A program made the position numbers and the translations under genes. A stretch of 64,000 bases of DNA from NCBI GenBank assembly GCA_963847235.1, contig CAWJYU010000003.1, forward strand, positions 4,096 through 68,095, in the 5' to 3' direction. Origin of the DNA: JACDAN01 sp963847235. Lineage in GTDB: Bacteria > Actinomycetota > Thermoleophilia > Gaiellales > Gaiellaceae. This document shows positions 8,308 through 16,117 of this stretch, piece after piece. The notes below the pieces were generated by a model. It did not search any database. It saw only the letters and a list, made by a program, of their open reading frames with translations, and had not been told where the DNA came from. The first letter of the stretch is position 1; each line of letters begins with the position of its first letter.

Positions 8308-9329
8308 GCAAGCGGATTCGCGTCGCGGTCATCGCCGGCGGACGCTCGAGCGAGCACGAGATCTCCGTCGCTTCTGCGCGCTCGGTGATCGACGGGCTGG
8401 ACCCGGACCGGTACGACGTCCAGACGATCCAGATCCACCACGACGGGCGCTGGGAGCTCGGGCCGGGAGACGCGACAGAGCTCGAGCGGCCTGTCGCAGA
8501 GACGCTGCCCGTTCCGACGGGCTCGCCGCCCGAGCTGCTCGGACAGGTCGAGGTCGTCCTGCCGATCCTGCACGGGCCGTTCGGCGAGGACGGAACCGTC
8601 CAGGGGCTCCTCGAGCTGGCGGGCGTGCCGTACGTGGGCGCCGGCGTGACCGCGTCCGCACTCTGCATGGACAAGGACCTCTTCAAGGCCGTCTGCCGCG
8701 ACAAGGGGATCCCGGTCACCCGCTCGGTGACTGTCCGGAACGGCGACCGGCCGGAGAGTCCGTACGGCTACCCCGTGTTCGTCAAGCCGGCGCGCCTGGG
8801 CTCGTCGGTCGGGATCAGCAAGGTCGGCGATGAGAGCGAGCTCCAGTCGGCCGTGGATCTCGCGCGGCGCCATGACGAGAAGGTGCTGATCGAGGAGTTC
8901 GTGCCCGGCGTCGAGGTCGAGGTGGGCGTGCTGGGCAACAAGGAGCCGATCGCATCCGTGCCGGGCGAGATCGTCGCGCACGGTTTCTCCGGGGTGGACT
9001 GGTACGACTACTCCGCGAAGTACGACGTGGGCGGGATGGACCTGGTGATCCCGCCGCGGATCCCGGAGGACAAGGCCGAGCGCGTGCAGCAGCTCGCCGT
9101 CGAGGCGTTCGTCGCCACCGACTGCGAGGGCATGGCGCGCGCGGACTGCTTCGTGCGTGATGACGGCGAGGTGCTCGTCAATGAGCTGAACACGATCCCC
9201 GGCTTCACGGCGACGAGCGTCTACGCCAAGCTCTTCGAGGAGTCCGGCATCCCGTACCCCGAGCTCCTCGACCGGCTCGTCGAGCTCGCGCTCGAGCGCC
9301 ACGAGCGGCGCGGCAAGCTCGAGTTCTAG
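8304..9329 (+). CDS. ddl: D-alanine--D-alanine ligase
   Basis: A 341-residue ATP-grasp ligase that makes the D-Ala-D-Ala terminus of peptidoglycan precursors. Visible are VAVIAGGRSSEHEIS at the N-terminus, LHGPFGEDGTVQGLLE, GYPVFVKPARLGSSVGISKV (ATP-grasp) and the C-terminal metal/active-site region ADCFVRDDGEVLVNELNTIPGFT. The GTG start overlaps pknB by four bases, so a substrate-supply enzyme is coupled to the wall-sensing kinase operon. The next gene is convergent, with a REPIN-like palindrome pair in the gap. Confidence 0.95.
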   Translation: MSKRIRVAVIAGGRSSEHEISVASARSVIDGLDPDRYDVQTIQIHHDGRWELGPGDATELERPVAETLPVPTGSPPELLGQVEVVLPILHGPFGEDGTVQGLLELAGVPYVGAGVTASALCMDKDLFKAVCRDKGIPVTRSVTVRNGDRPESPYGYPVFVKPARLGSSVGISKVGDESELQSAVDLARRHDEKVLIEEFVPGVEVEVGVLGNKEPIASVPGEIVAHGFSGVDWYDYSAKYDVGGMDLVIPPRIPEDKAERVQQLAVEAFVATDCEGMARADCFVRDDGEVLVNELNTIPGFTATSVYAKLFEESGIPYPELLDRLVELALERHERRGKLEF

Positions 9330-9347
9330 ACAGCGCCTTTGGAGCCA

Positions 9348-9455
9348 CGTCTTGGTGCCTGGCACCAGGACGCGTCCGCGAGGGAGGGCGTTTGGCTCAC
9401 TGTGGTAGCGAAACCTGTCCCCGCCGGACGCCGCTCGGTGCCAGGCACCAAGACG
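9348..9455. repeat. REPIN-like pair of inverted 19-nt palindromic repeats
   Basis: The left arm 9348-9366 (CGTCTTGGTGCCTGGCACC) and right arm 9437-9455 (GGTGCCAGGCACCAAGACG) are perfect reverse complements 70 bases apart. Each contains the self-palindromic core GGTGCCTGGCACC. The element fills the gap between two convergent genes. The internal sequence shares the 9-mer CCTGTCCCC with a second palindrome pair at 13.4 kb. The arrangement is that of REP doublets (REPINs). Confidence 0.75.
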
Positions 9456-9487
9456 CGACCGCAAAGGACGGTGCTGTGGACGATCGG

Positions 9488-10912
9488 CTAGCGCGCCGTG
9501 ACTTCGTTTACGTGCTTGGAGCCGGAGTCGAGCTCGGTGATCCAAACGAGGAAGTAGCGCGCCTCGGCGTTCTCGAGCGTGTAGCGGTGGCGGTTCTGGA
9601 TCGTCCGTGACTGCGACACGGGCTTCCACGGGCCCTCGGGGCTGTCGCCCGCGCGGATCTCCGCGGTGAACCCCGGCGTGTCGGTCGTCACCGTCATCGT
9701 CTTCGGTTCCACGGTTTCGCGGGCGTCCAGGACGAGGCCGACACCCGGCTTGCCCAGGCCCGAGCGGTAGGTCTCTGTGCTCCAGTAGGTCGACAGGTCG
9801 CCGTCGGTCGCGAGGCGCACCTCGTCGTCGTGCTCGGAGTTGTCGCCGTCCGGATCGTAGGCGGAGGTGCCGGTAAGCCCAATCGGGCGCGTGGGCGCCG
9901 CCTGCGGATCGTCCGAGTCGTCCCGAAGCGCCATCGTCGCGTACGCCGCCACCGCGGCGACGGCGAGCACGGCCAGCACCGCGGCGATCGACCAGAGGAC
10001 ACCGCCCAGCCGCCGCTTTCGCCGAGCTCGCGGGGCGCGCTGTTGAGCCGCCGGCCGCCGCTGGATCATCGTCGCCTGCTCGCCACCCGGATCGACGTCG
10101 GCGAGACAGGCCTGCAGCTCGTCCACGAACTCGTTCATGGACGCGAAGCGATCGCCGGGCGACTTCGCCATCGCCCGCTCCACCGCCAGTGCCACCCTGG
10201 GAGGCACGTCGGGCCGGCGGTCGAGCACCGAGGGAAGCGGCTCGTTCACGTGCTTCAGCGCCACCGTCACGAACGTCTCGCCCTCGTACGGCACGCCGCC
10301 GACGAGCAGCTCGTAGAGGACGACCCCGAGCGAGTAGACGTCCGTTTGCGCATCGACCTGCTGCCCGCGCGCCTGCTCCGGCGCGATGTACTCGCTCGTG
10401 CCGAGCACGGTGCCGGTGATCGTCATGCCCTGGACGTCGACCGACCGGGCGATTCCGAAGTCGGTCATCTTGGCCTGCCCGTCCGCGTTGAGCAGGACGT
10501 TCTGGGGCTTCACGTCCCGGTGGACCAGTCCGCGGCTGTGCGCAAATGCCAGCGCGCGGCCCATCTGCAGGGCGAGCTCGAGCGCTTCGCCGACGGGCAT
10601 CGGCCCGGTCCGCTCCAGGAGCTGCTTCAGGTTCTCGCCCTCGACGAGCTCGAAGACGATGTACTGGCGCCCGTCGTCCTCTCCGCGGTCGATGACCGTG
10701 ACGATGTTCGGGTGGCTCAGCTGCGCAACGGCGCGCGCCTCACGCCGGAAGCGCTCGACGTACTCCTCGTCCTCGGTGAAGTGCGGGTGGAGGATCTTGA
10801 CGGCGATCTGGCGGTCGAGGAGCCGGTCGTGCGCCTTGTAGACGCTCGACATGCCCCCTTTCCCGATCAACTCGAGCAGCTCGTAGCGACCGGCGATCAC
10901 CTCGCCTTGCAC
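9488..10912 (-). CDS. Receptor Ser/Thr kinase with C-terminal F5/8-type (discoidin-like) domain
   Basis: The 474-residue protein has a full Hanks kinase domain at residues 1-270: IGKGGMSSVYKAHD, VKIL lysine, HRDVKPQNVLL, MTDFGIARS and GTSEYIAPEQARG. A basic segment and one membrane span follow (about 300-325). The extracytoplasmic ~150 residues contain ATDGDLSTYWSTETY and a beta-rich tail resembling F5/8 type C/discoidin carbohydrate-binding domains, with no PASTA repeats. It probably senses a sugar or surface ligand; the ligand is unknown. It lies 21 bases downstream of the small membrane protein gene and may be co-transcribed with it and the aminotransferase. Confidence 0.9.
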   Translation of the reverse strand: MQGEVIAGRYELLELIGKGGMSSVYKAHDRLLDRQIAVKILHPHFTEDEEYVERFRREARAVAQLSHPNIVTVIDRGEDDGRQYIVFELVEGENLKQLLERTGPMPVGEALELALQMGRALAFAHSRGLVHRDVKPQNVLLNADGQAKMTDFGIARSVDVQGMTITGTVLGTSEYIAPEQARGQQVDAQTDVYSLGVVLYELLVGGVPYEGETFVTVALKHVNEPLPSVLDRRPDVPPRVALAVERAMAKSPGDRFASMNEFVDELQACLADVDPGGEQATMIQRRPAAQQRAPRARRKRRLGGVLWSIAAVLAVLAVAAVAAYATMALRDDSDDPQAAPTRPIGLTGTSAYDPDGDNSEHDDEVRLATDGDLSTYWSTETYRSGLGKPGVGLVLDARETVEPKTMTVTTDTPGFTAEIRAGDSPEGPWKPVSQSRTIQNRHRYTLENAEARYFLVWITELDSGSKHVNEVTAR

Positions 10913-10933
10913 GGGACGAAGGGTACTCGCGGG

Positions 10934-11377
10934 TTAGACCGGGTCTGCCGTACGGGCCGCCGTCGCAGGCTCCCCGGGAGGCGTGCCGCGAAGCCCGAGC
11001 CAGCGCATGTCGCGGTAGGCGATGTAGGCCGCGTAGACGAGCACGATCAGCGCGAACATGCCGTGGAGGCCGTGTACCCAGCCGCTCGCCGGATCCTCGT
11101 CGGGCGGCGACAGGAAGATCTGGATCGTGCCGAAGACGAAGAGCCCGAAGTTGACCGCGATCCAGCCCCACATACGCCAGAACGCGACGAGCGCTGAGAG
11201 GAAGACGATCAGCTCCGAGCCGTGGATGATGAAGCCGCCGACGAAGCCATGGAGGTCGAGAGCGTCCTCGCCGGCACCTGTGAAGTAGGCGGTGATGAAG
11301 TAGGCCTGCAGGAAGACGCAGACCACGATGATCGACGCGAAGACGAGGTTCACCCACGTGGCCGCACGGTTCCTCAT
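10934..11377 (-). CDS. DUF6220-like four-helix membrane protein
   Basis: A 147-residue integral membrane protein with about four hydrophobic segments (NLVFASIIVVCVFLQAYF, ELIVFLSALVAFW, IAVNFGLFVFGTIQIFL, HGMFALIVLVYAAYIAY). The HGFVGGFIIHG and GWVHGLHG motifs carry histidines that could bind a ligand or heme, which is speculative. It resembles the DUF6220 family, whose function is unknown. It lies 17 bases downstream of gabT and 21 bases upstream of the kinase gene on the same strand. The C-terminal tail after residue 130 is polar and variable. Confidence 0.75.
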   Translation of the reverse strand: MRNRAATWVNLVFASIIVVCVFLQAYFITAYFTGAGEDALDLHGFVGGFIIHGSELIVFLSALVAFWRMWGWIAVNFGLFVFGTIQIFLSPPDEDPASGWVHGLHGMFALIVLVYAAYIAYRDMRWLGLRGTPPGEPATAARTADPV

Positions 11378-11394
11378 GCGGCGCCGAGCTTAAC

Positions 11395-12720
11395 TCAGTC
11401 GGAGGACAGTGTGGCGTCGAGCGCCTGCTCCCACACGCCGAGCGCCTCGTCGAGCTCGGCGTCCGAGAGCGTCAGCGGGGCGAGCACGCGGATGCAGTTC
11501 GAGTAGATCCCGGACTTCAGGAGCAGGAGGCCGTTGCGGGCCGCCTCCTCGACGACCGCCGTGGCCGCCTCGGCGTCCGGCTTCTTCGTCGCCGGGTCGC
11601 GCACGAGCTCCACGGCGAGCATCATGCCGAGGCCTCGCACGTCGCCGACCTGCGGGAGCCGCTCCCTCCAGCTCTCCATCCGCGCGCGCGTCGTGTCGCC
11701 GAGAACCGTTGCGCGGGCGCAGAGGTTCTCCTCCTCGATGACGTCGAGCACGGCATGGGCGGCGGCCTGCGCGACCGGGTTGCCGACGTAGGTGCCGCCG
11801 ATCGCCGAGTCGCTGGGGGCGTCCATGATCTCCGCCTTCCCGATCACGCCCGAGAGCGGAAGGCCCATCGCGATCGACTTGGCGACCGTGATCAGGTCGG
11901 GCTCCAACCCGTAGTGCTCGATCGCGAAGAGCTTCCCGGTGCGGCCGAAGCCGGTCTGCACCTCGTCCACGACCATGACGATCCCCTGCTCGTCGCAGAT
12001 CCGGCGGACGCCCTGCATGAACTCGCGCGGCGCGACGACGAATCCGCCCTCGCCCTGCACGGGCTCGATCACGATCGCGGCGACCGATTCGGCTGCGACC
12101 TGCGTGACCAGCGCGCGCTCGAGCGAGTCGAGTGCCGTCTGCCAGTCGGGGCCGCGGTAGTCGTTCGGGAACGGCACGCGGTAGACCTCGGGCGCGAACG
12201 GCCCGAGCCCGGCCTTGTACGGGTGCGTCTTCGAGGTCAGCGAGAGGCTGAGCAGCGTCCGGCCGTGGAAGCCGCCCTCGAAGCCGATCACCGCCGGCCG
12301 GCCGGTGTGTGCGCGCGCGAACTTGATCGCGTTCTCGACCGCCTCGGTGCCGGCGTTGAAGAAGGCCGCCTTCGCGTTCGCAATCGGCGCCAGCTCGCAG
12401 AGGCGCTCGGCGAGCCGGACGTAGGTCTCGTACGGGACGATCGTGAAATCGGTATGGCTGAACCGCTCGAGTTGCTCCTGCGCCGCCTCGACGACCCTTG
12501 GATGCGAGTGGCCGACGTTCAGGCAGCCCACGCCGCCCGTGAAGTCGAGGAAGGTGTTCCCGTCAACGTCGGTGAGGGTCGCGCCTTGACCGCGCTCGAT
12601 TACGACGGGGATGTAGATGGAGAGGGGGTCGGCGATCACGCGCTCCTTGCGGTCGAGGATCTCGCGGGAGCGGGGGCCGGGGATGTCCGTGCGCAGCTCG
12701 ATCGTCTTTGTCGTCGCCAT
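11395..12720 (-). CDS. gabT: Class III PLP-dependent aminotransferase, probable 4-aminobutyrate aminotransferase
   Basis: The ATG at 12720 gives 441 residues starting MATTKTIELRTDIPGPRS; the frame runs upstream to 12777, but that part overlaps pdxH and the shared control region. Class III features include FNAGTEAVENAIKFAR, GFEGGFHGRT, IEPVQGEGGF, VVDEVQTGFGRTG and the PLP Schiff-base lysine in TVAKSIAMGLPLSG. It would move the amino group of GABA or a related omega-amine to 2-oxoglutarate, giving succinic semialdehyde and glutamate. The exact substrate is inferred. It is divergent from pdxH, which makes its PLP cofactor. Confidence 0.88.
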   Translation of the reverse strand: MATTKTIELRTDIPGPRSREILDRKERVIADPLSIYIPVVIERGQGATLTDVDGNTFLDFTGGVGCLNVGHSHPRVVEAAQEQLERFSHTDFTIVPYETYVRLAERLCELAPIANAKAAFFNAGTEAVENAIKFARAHTGRPAVIGFEGGFHGRTLLSLSLTSKTHPYKAGLGPFAPEVYRVPFPNDYRGPDWQTALDSLERALVTQVAAESVAAIVIEPVQGEGGFVVAPREFMQGVRRICDEQGIVMVVDEVQTGFGRTGKLFAIEHYGLEPDLITVAKSIAMGLPLSGVIGKAEIMDAPSDSAIGGTYVGNPVAQAAAHAVLDVIEEENLCARATVLGDTTRARMESWRERLPQVGDVRGLGMMLAVELVRDPATKKPDAEAATAVVEEAARNGLLLLKSGIYSNCIRVLAPLTLSDAELDEALGVWEQALDATLSSD

Positions 12721-12752
12721 ACGCGCGACGATAGCGGAGTGGTCGGCCGCTG

Positions 12753-12776
12753 TGAATAGTGAATAATCCCTATTCA
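12753..12776. promoter_or_regulatory. AT-rich operator-like repeats between gabT and pdxH
   Basis: In the 55-base divergent gap, TGAATA occurs twice in tandem (12753-12758, 12760-12765) and once inverted as TATTCA (12771-12776). The outer copies form the arms TGAATAG/CTATTCA. This AT-rich island ends on the first base of the pdxH ATG and also contains -10-like TAGTGAAT/GAATAAT strings. It could be a shared operator for the two PLP-linked genes; the regulator is not in this window. Confidence 0.5.
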
Positions 12777-13387
12777 TGAGCGGGCCGGACGGGACGCTTC
12801 GGCGTGACGATCTCGACCCCGACCCGGCCGCTCAGTTCCGGCGGTGGTACGCCGAGGCGGAGGCCGCCGTCGAGATGCCCGAGGCGGTCGCGCTCGCCAC
12901 CGCTGACGCCGAGGGGCGGCCGTCGGTCCGCATGGTGCTCGCGAAGGGCCTCGACGACCGCGGGTTCAAGTTCCACACCGGTCACGGCAGCCGCAAGGCG
13001 CGGGAGCTCGCCGCGACCGGCCGCGGGGCGCTCCTCTTCTACTGGGCGCCGCTCGGCCGGCAGGTGCGAGTCGAGGGGCCGGTCGAGCAGGTGCCGGACG
13101 GCGAGTCCGAGCAGTACTTCCGCACCAGGCCGCGCGGCGGCCAGATCGCCGCCTGGGCCTCCAGCCAGAGCGAGGTGATCGGCTCGCGCGACGAGCTCGA
13201 CGCGCGTGTCCGCGAGTACGAGCGCGAGTTCGAGGGCCAGGACGTCCCGCTCCCGCCGCACTGGGGCGGCTACCGCCTCGAGCCCGAGACGTGGGAGTTC
13301 TGGCAGCACCGCGACAGCCGCCTCCACGATCGCTTCCGCTACCGCCGCGACAGCACCGGCTGGCTAGTCGAGCGCCTCGCGCCGTAG
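12776..13387 (+). CDS. pdxH: Pyridoxamine/pyridoxine 5'-phosphate oxidase
   Basis: A 203-residue FMN-dependent oxidase converting PNP/PMP to PLP. Family motifs are RMVLAKGLDDRGFKFHTGHGSRKARELAA (FMN and substrate contacts), LLFYWAPLGRQVRVEGPVE, RPRGGQIAAWASSQS and the C-terminal WGGYRLEPETWEFWQ and RLHDRFRYRR. Length and domain order are normal. There is no Shine-Dalgarno before the ATG, and the operator-like repeat runs into the start codon, so a leaderless transcript is possible. A palindromic repeat pair follows. Confidence 0.95.
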   Translation: MSGPDGTLRRDDLDPDPAAQFRRWYAEAEAAVEMPEAVALATADAEGRPSVRMVLAKGLDDRGFKFHTGHGSRKARELAATGRGALLFYWAPLGRQVRVEGPVEQVPDGESEQYFRTRPRGGQIAAWASSQSEVIGSRDELDARVREYEREFEGQDVPLPPHWGGYRLEPETWEFWQHRDSRLHDRFRYRRDSTGWLVERLAP

Positions 13388-13400
13388 CACAGAACAGAGC

Positions 13401-13544
13401 CTGGGGTCAGACCCCGTCACGAATGTGTCGCGGATTTCTCCACGGCAAGGACCTGTCCCCTCGCGTGGCTTCGCGGTTCGGTGGAGAGGCGGATTCGCTT
13501 TCCTTCCTCTTTGGTTCGCGACTCGCGCTGGGGTCTGACCCCAG
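13401..13544. repeat. Second REPIN-like palindrome pair (GGGGTCAGACCCC)
   Basis: CTGGGGTCAGACCCC (13401-13415) and GGGGTCTGACCCCAG (13530-13544) are perfect 15-nt reverse complements, each with a 13-bp palindromic core. They bound 144 bases in the 205-base pdxH-dinB gap. The interior carries CCTGTCCCC, also found inside the 9.35-kb element. This gap contains no gene I can support. Confidence 0.7.
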
Positions 13545-13592
13545 CGCCGCGCATCCGGCTGCGCCGTTTGGTTCGCGCCGTACGATCGAAGG

Positions 13593-14646
13593 ATGATCCT
13601 GGCGCACCTCGACCTCGACGCCTTCTTCGCGGCCGTCGAGGAGCTGGAGAACCCCGAGCTGCGCCGGAAGCCGCTCGTCGTCGGCGGCGACCCGCGCGGC
13701 CGCGGCGTCGTGGCGACCGCGAACTACGTCGCGCGGCAGTTCGGCATCCACTCGGCGATGAGCTGCGCGGAGGCGCTTCGCCGCTGCCCGCACGCCGTCT
13801 TCGTCCGGCCTCGCCACCGGACCTACTCGGACTACTCGAAGGAGGTCTGGGACACCGTCCGCCAGGTGGTCCCGACCGTGGAGCGCACCGGTCTCGACGA
13901 GGGCTACCTGGACGTCGGCGAGGTGGCCCGCGACTTCCACGAGGCGCGCGCCGTCGCCGAGGCGGTGCAGACGGCGGTGCGCGGCGCGACCAGCCTGACC
14001 TGCTCGCTCGGCGTCGCGACGACGAAGGTGGTCGCCAAGGTCGCGAGTGACCGGCGGAAGCCCGGTGGCCTCGTGGTCGTCCTCCCCGGCCGCGAGGCGG
14101 AGTTCCTCGCGCCGTTCGAGATCCGCCTGCTGCCGGGCGTGGGGCCGCGGTCGGAGGCCCGCCTGCGCGCCGTCGGCATCGAGACGATCGGCGCGCTCGC
14201 CGGCCTCTCCGACGAGCGGTTGAAGCAGCTCCTGCCCGGCAAGGTCGGGACGCTTCCTGCGTGACCGGGCACGCGGGATCGACCCACGCGGCCTCGAGCT
14301 GCAGACGCAGCGGGTCTCGATCAGCCACGAGGAGACCTTCGAGCGGGACATCGCCGACGTCGAGCAGCTGCGGGCCGAGCTCCGCCGGATGTCCGCGTCG
14401 CTGGCCGAGTACCTCCATCGCAAGGGCGAGACGGCGCGCACCGTGACGACGAAGGTGCGCTACCCGGACTTCGCGATCCGGAGCCGCTCGACCAGCCTCG
14501 CGATCGGCACCGACGACGCGGACCGAATCGCCGAGCTCGCCTGCGCGTTGCTCGACCGCGCGCTCGCCGACCGGCCCGGAGCGCTGCGGCTGGTGGGTGT
14601 CGGCCTCTCAGGTCTCGAGGCACATCGCCAGCTCACCCTCGTCTAG
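13593..14646 (+). pseudogene. dinB: DNA polymerase IV (DinB, Y family), interrupted by one frameshift
   Basis: Residues 1-223 read as a Y-family polymerase: HLDLDAFFAAVEELE, YVARQFGIHSAMS, DEGYLDVGEVARDF (catalytic Asp-Glu), SLGVATTKVVAKVASDRRKPGG and the helix-hairpin-helix LPGVGPRSEARL. The frame then stops at 14264. One base is in excess near 14253-14257 (CTTCCTG). Skipping it restores LRDRARGIDPRGLELQTQR and the little-finger domain through GVGLSGLEAHRQLTLV to 14646. No slippery heptamer is present, so this is either a real null allele or a sequence error. The enzyme performs error-prone translesion synthesis. The start is the ATG at 13593. Confidence 0.88.
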
Positions 14647-14659
14647 TAGCTTCCGGCCG

Positions 14660-15541
14660 ATGGCAGCCGAGCCGACGACGAAGCCGGCAGCAGCCGCGGG
14701 CACCGTCACCCTCGGAGACCTGACGGTGAACCGCATGGGCTTCGGTGCGATGCGTCTGACCGGCAGCGGCGTGTGGGGCGACCCCCCCGACCGCGAGGGC
14801 GCGAAGGCGGTGCTTCGGCGCGCGGTCGAGCTCGGTGTGACGCTGATCGACACCGCGGCGTCGTACGGGCCCGAGGTGAACGAGGAGCTGATCGCCGAGA
14901 CGCTTCACCCGTATCCCGAGGGCCTCGTGGTCGCGAGCAAAGGCGGCTTGACGCGGCCCGGACCGGGCCGCTGGCAGCCGGACGGCCGGCCGGAGACGCT
15001 CCGCGAGTCGCTCGAAGGCAGCCTCCGCCGGCTCCGGCTCGAGCGGATCGATCTCTACCAGCTGCACTCGGTCGATCCCCGGGTGCCGCTCGAGGAGTCG
15101 GTCGGCGCGCTGGCCGAGCTCCAGCGGCAGGGGAAGATCCGGCACGTCGGGCTCTCGAACGTCGATGCCCGGCAGCTGGCGACGGCGCAGGAGATCGTCC
15201 CGGTCGTCTCGGTCCAGAACCGCTACAACGTCGGCGACCGCCACTCGGACCGCGTGCTCGACGCGTGCGAGCGGGCGGGGATCGCGTTCCTGCCCTGGTT
15301 CCCGCTCGCGTTGGGGGCACTCGCCTCGGCGACGGGTCGGCTGGCGGAGATCGCGCGAAGCCACGGCGGGACGCCGGCTCAGGTCGCGCTCGCCTGGCTC
15401 TTGCGGCGCTCCCCGGTGATGGCGCCCATTCCGGGGACCTCGTCGGTGGAGCATCTCGAGGAGGACATGGCCGCTGCAGTGCTCGAGCTCACCGAAGCCG
15501 AGTTCGCCGGCCTGAGCCGGGCCGCCGAGTCCAGCCTCTGA
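14660..15541 (+). CDS. Aldo/keto reductase
   Basis: A 293-residue (beta/alpha)8 NADPH-dependent oxidoreductase. The ATG at 14660 is chosen because dinB coding ends at 14646. Visible are RMGFGAMRLTG, the catalytic Asp/Tyr segment LIDTAASYGPEVNEELIAE, VASKGGLTRPGPGRW with the catalytic Lys, DLYQLHSVDP with the active-site His, IRHVGLSN, and the NADP-binding C-terminus PIPGTSSVEHLEEDM. It resembles the YdhF/YajO-type general aldehyde/ketone reductases; the substrate is unknown. The stop overlaps the dcd ATG by one base. Confidence 0.9.
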   Translation: MAAEPTTKPAAAAGTVTLGDLTVNRMGFGAMRLTGSGVWGDPPDREGAKAVLRRAVELGVTLIDTAASYGPEVNEELIAETLHPYPEGLVVASKGGLTRPGPGRWQPDGRPETLRESLEGSLRRLRLERIDLYQLHSVDPRVPLEESVGALAELQRQGKIRHVGLSNVDARQLATAQEIVPVVSVQNRYNVGDRHSDRVLDACERAGIAFLPWFPLALGALASATGRLAEIARSHGGTPAQVALAWLLRRSPVMAPIPGTSSVEHLEEDMAAAVLELTEAEFAGLSRAAESSL

Positions 15542-16117
15542 TGGTCCTGTCCGACCGCACGATCCGCCGCCTGCTCGACGAGGGCCGCATCGAGATCGAC
15601 CCCTACGACCCCTCGCTGCTCCAGCCGTCCAGCGTGGACGTGCGCGTCGACCGCTTCTTCCGCGTCTTCCACAACGCCCGCTATCCCTACATCGACGTCA
15701 AGGAGCCGCAGGAGGAGCTGACCGAGCTCGTCGAGATCGACGAGGAGCGGCCCTTCATCCTCCACCCGGGCGAGTTCGTGCTCGCCTCGACGCTCGAACG
15801 GATCCGGCTGCCGGACGACCTCGTTGCCCGGCTCGAGGGGAAGACTCGAGCTCGGCCGCCTCGGCCTGCTGATCCACTCGACCGCCGGCTTCATCGACCC
15901 CGGCTGGGACGGCCACGTCACGCTGGAGCTCTCCAACGTCGCCAATCTCCCGATCACGATCTACTACGCCATGAAGATCGGACAGCTTTCGTTCGTCCAG
16001 CTGTCCGAGCCGGCCGAGTCCCCGTACGGCTCCGGCGGCCTGGGCTCGAAGTACCAGGGCCAGCAAGGCCCGACGCCCAGCCGCTACTACGAGAACTTCC
16101 GCGAACGCGTCCGATGA
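15541..16117 (+). pseudogene. dcd: dCTP deaminase, one frameshift
   Basis: It starts MVLSDRTIRRLLDEGRIEIDP and continues normally through SSVDVRVDRFFRVF, HPGEFVLASTLERIRLP and LVARLEGK, then loses frame near 15841-15848. In the next frame the family sequence resumes as GRLGLLIHSTAGFIDPGW, LELSNVANLPI, YYAMKIGQLSFVQL and ends SRYYENFRERVR at 16117. One net extra base lies where the conserved EGKSSLGRLG should be. The enzyme deaminates dCTP to dUTP for thymidylate supply and is usually needed, so a sequence error is more likely than loss. The stop overlaps the next ATG. Confidence 0.88.

Noticed and set aside
14250..14264. Programmed +1 frameshift in dinB
   Set aside because: No slippery sequence, no downstream structure I can support, and the family is not known for recoding.
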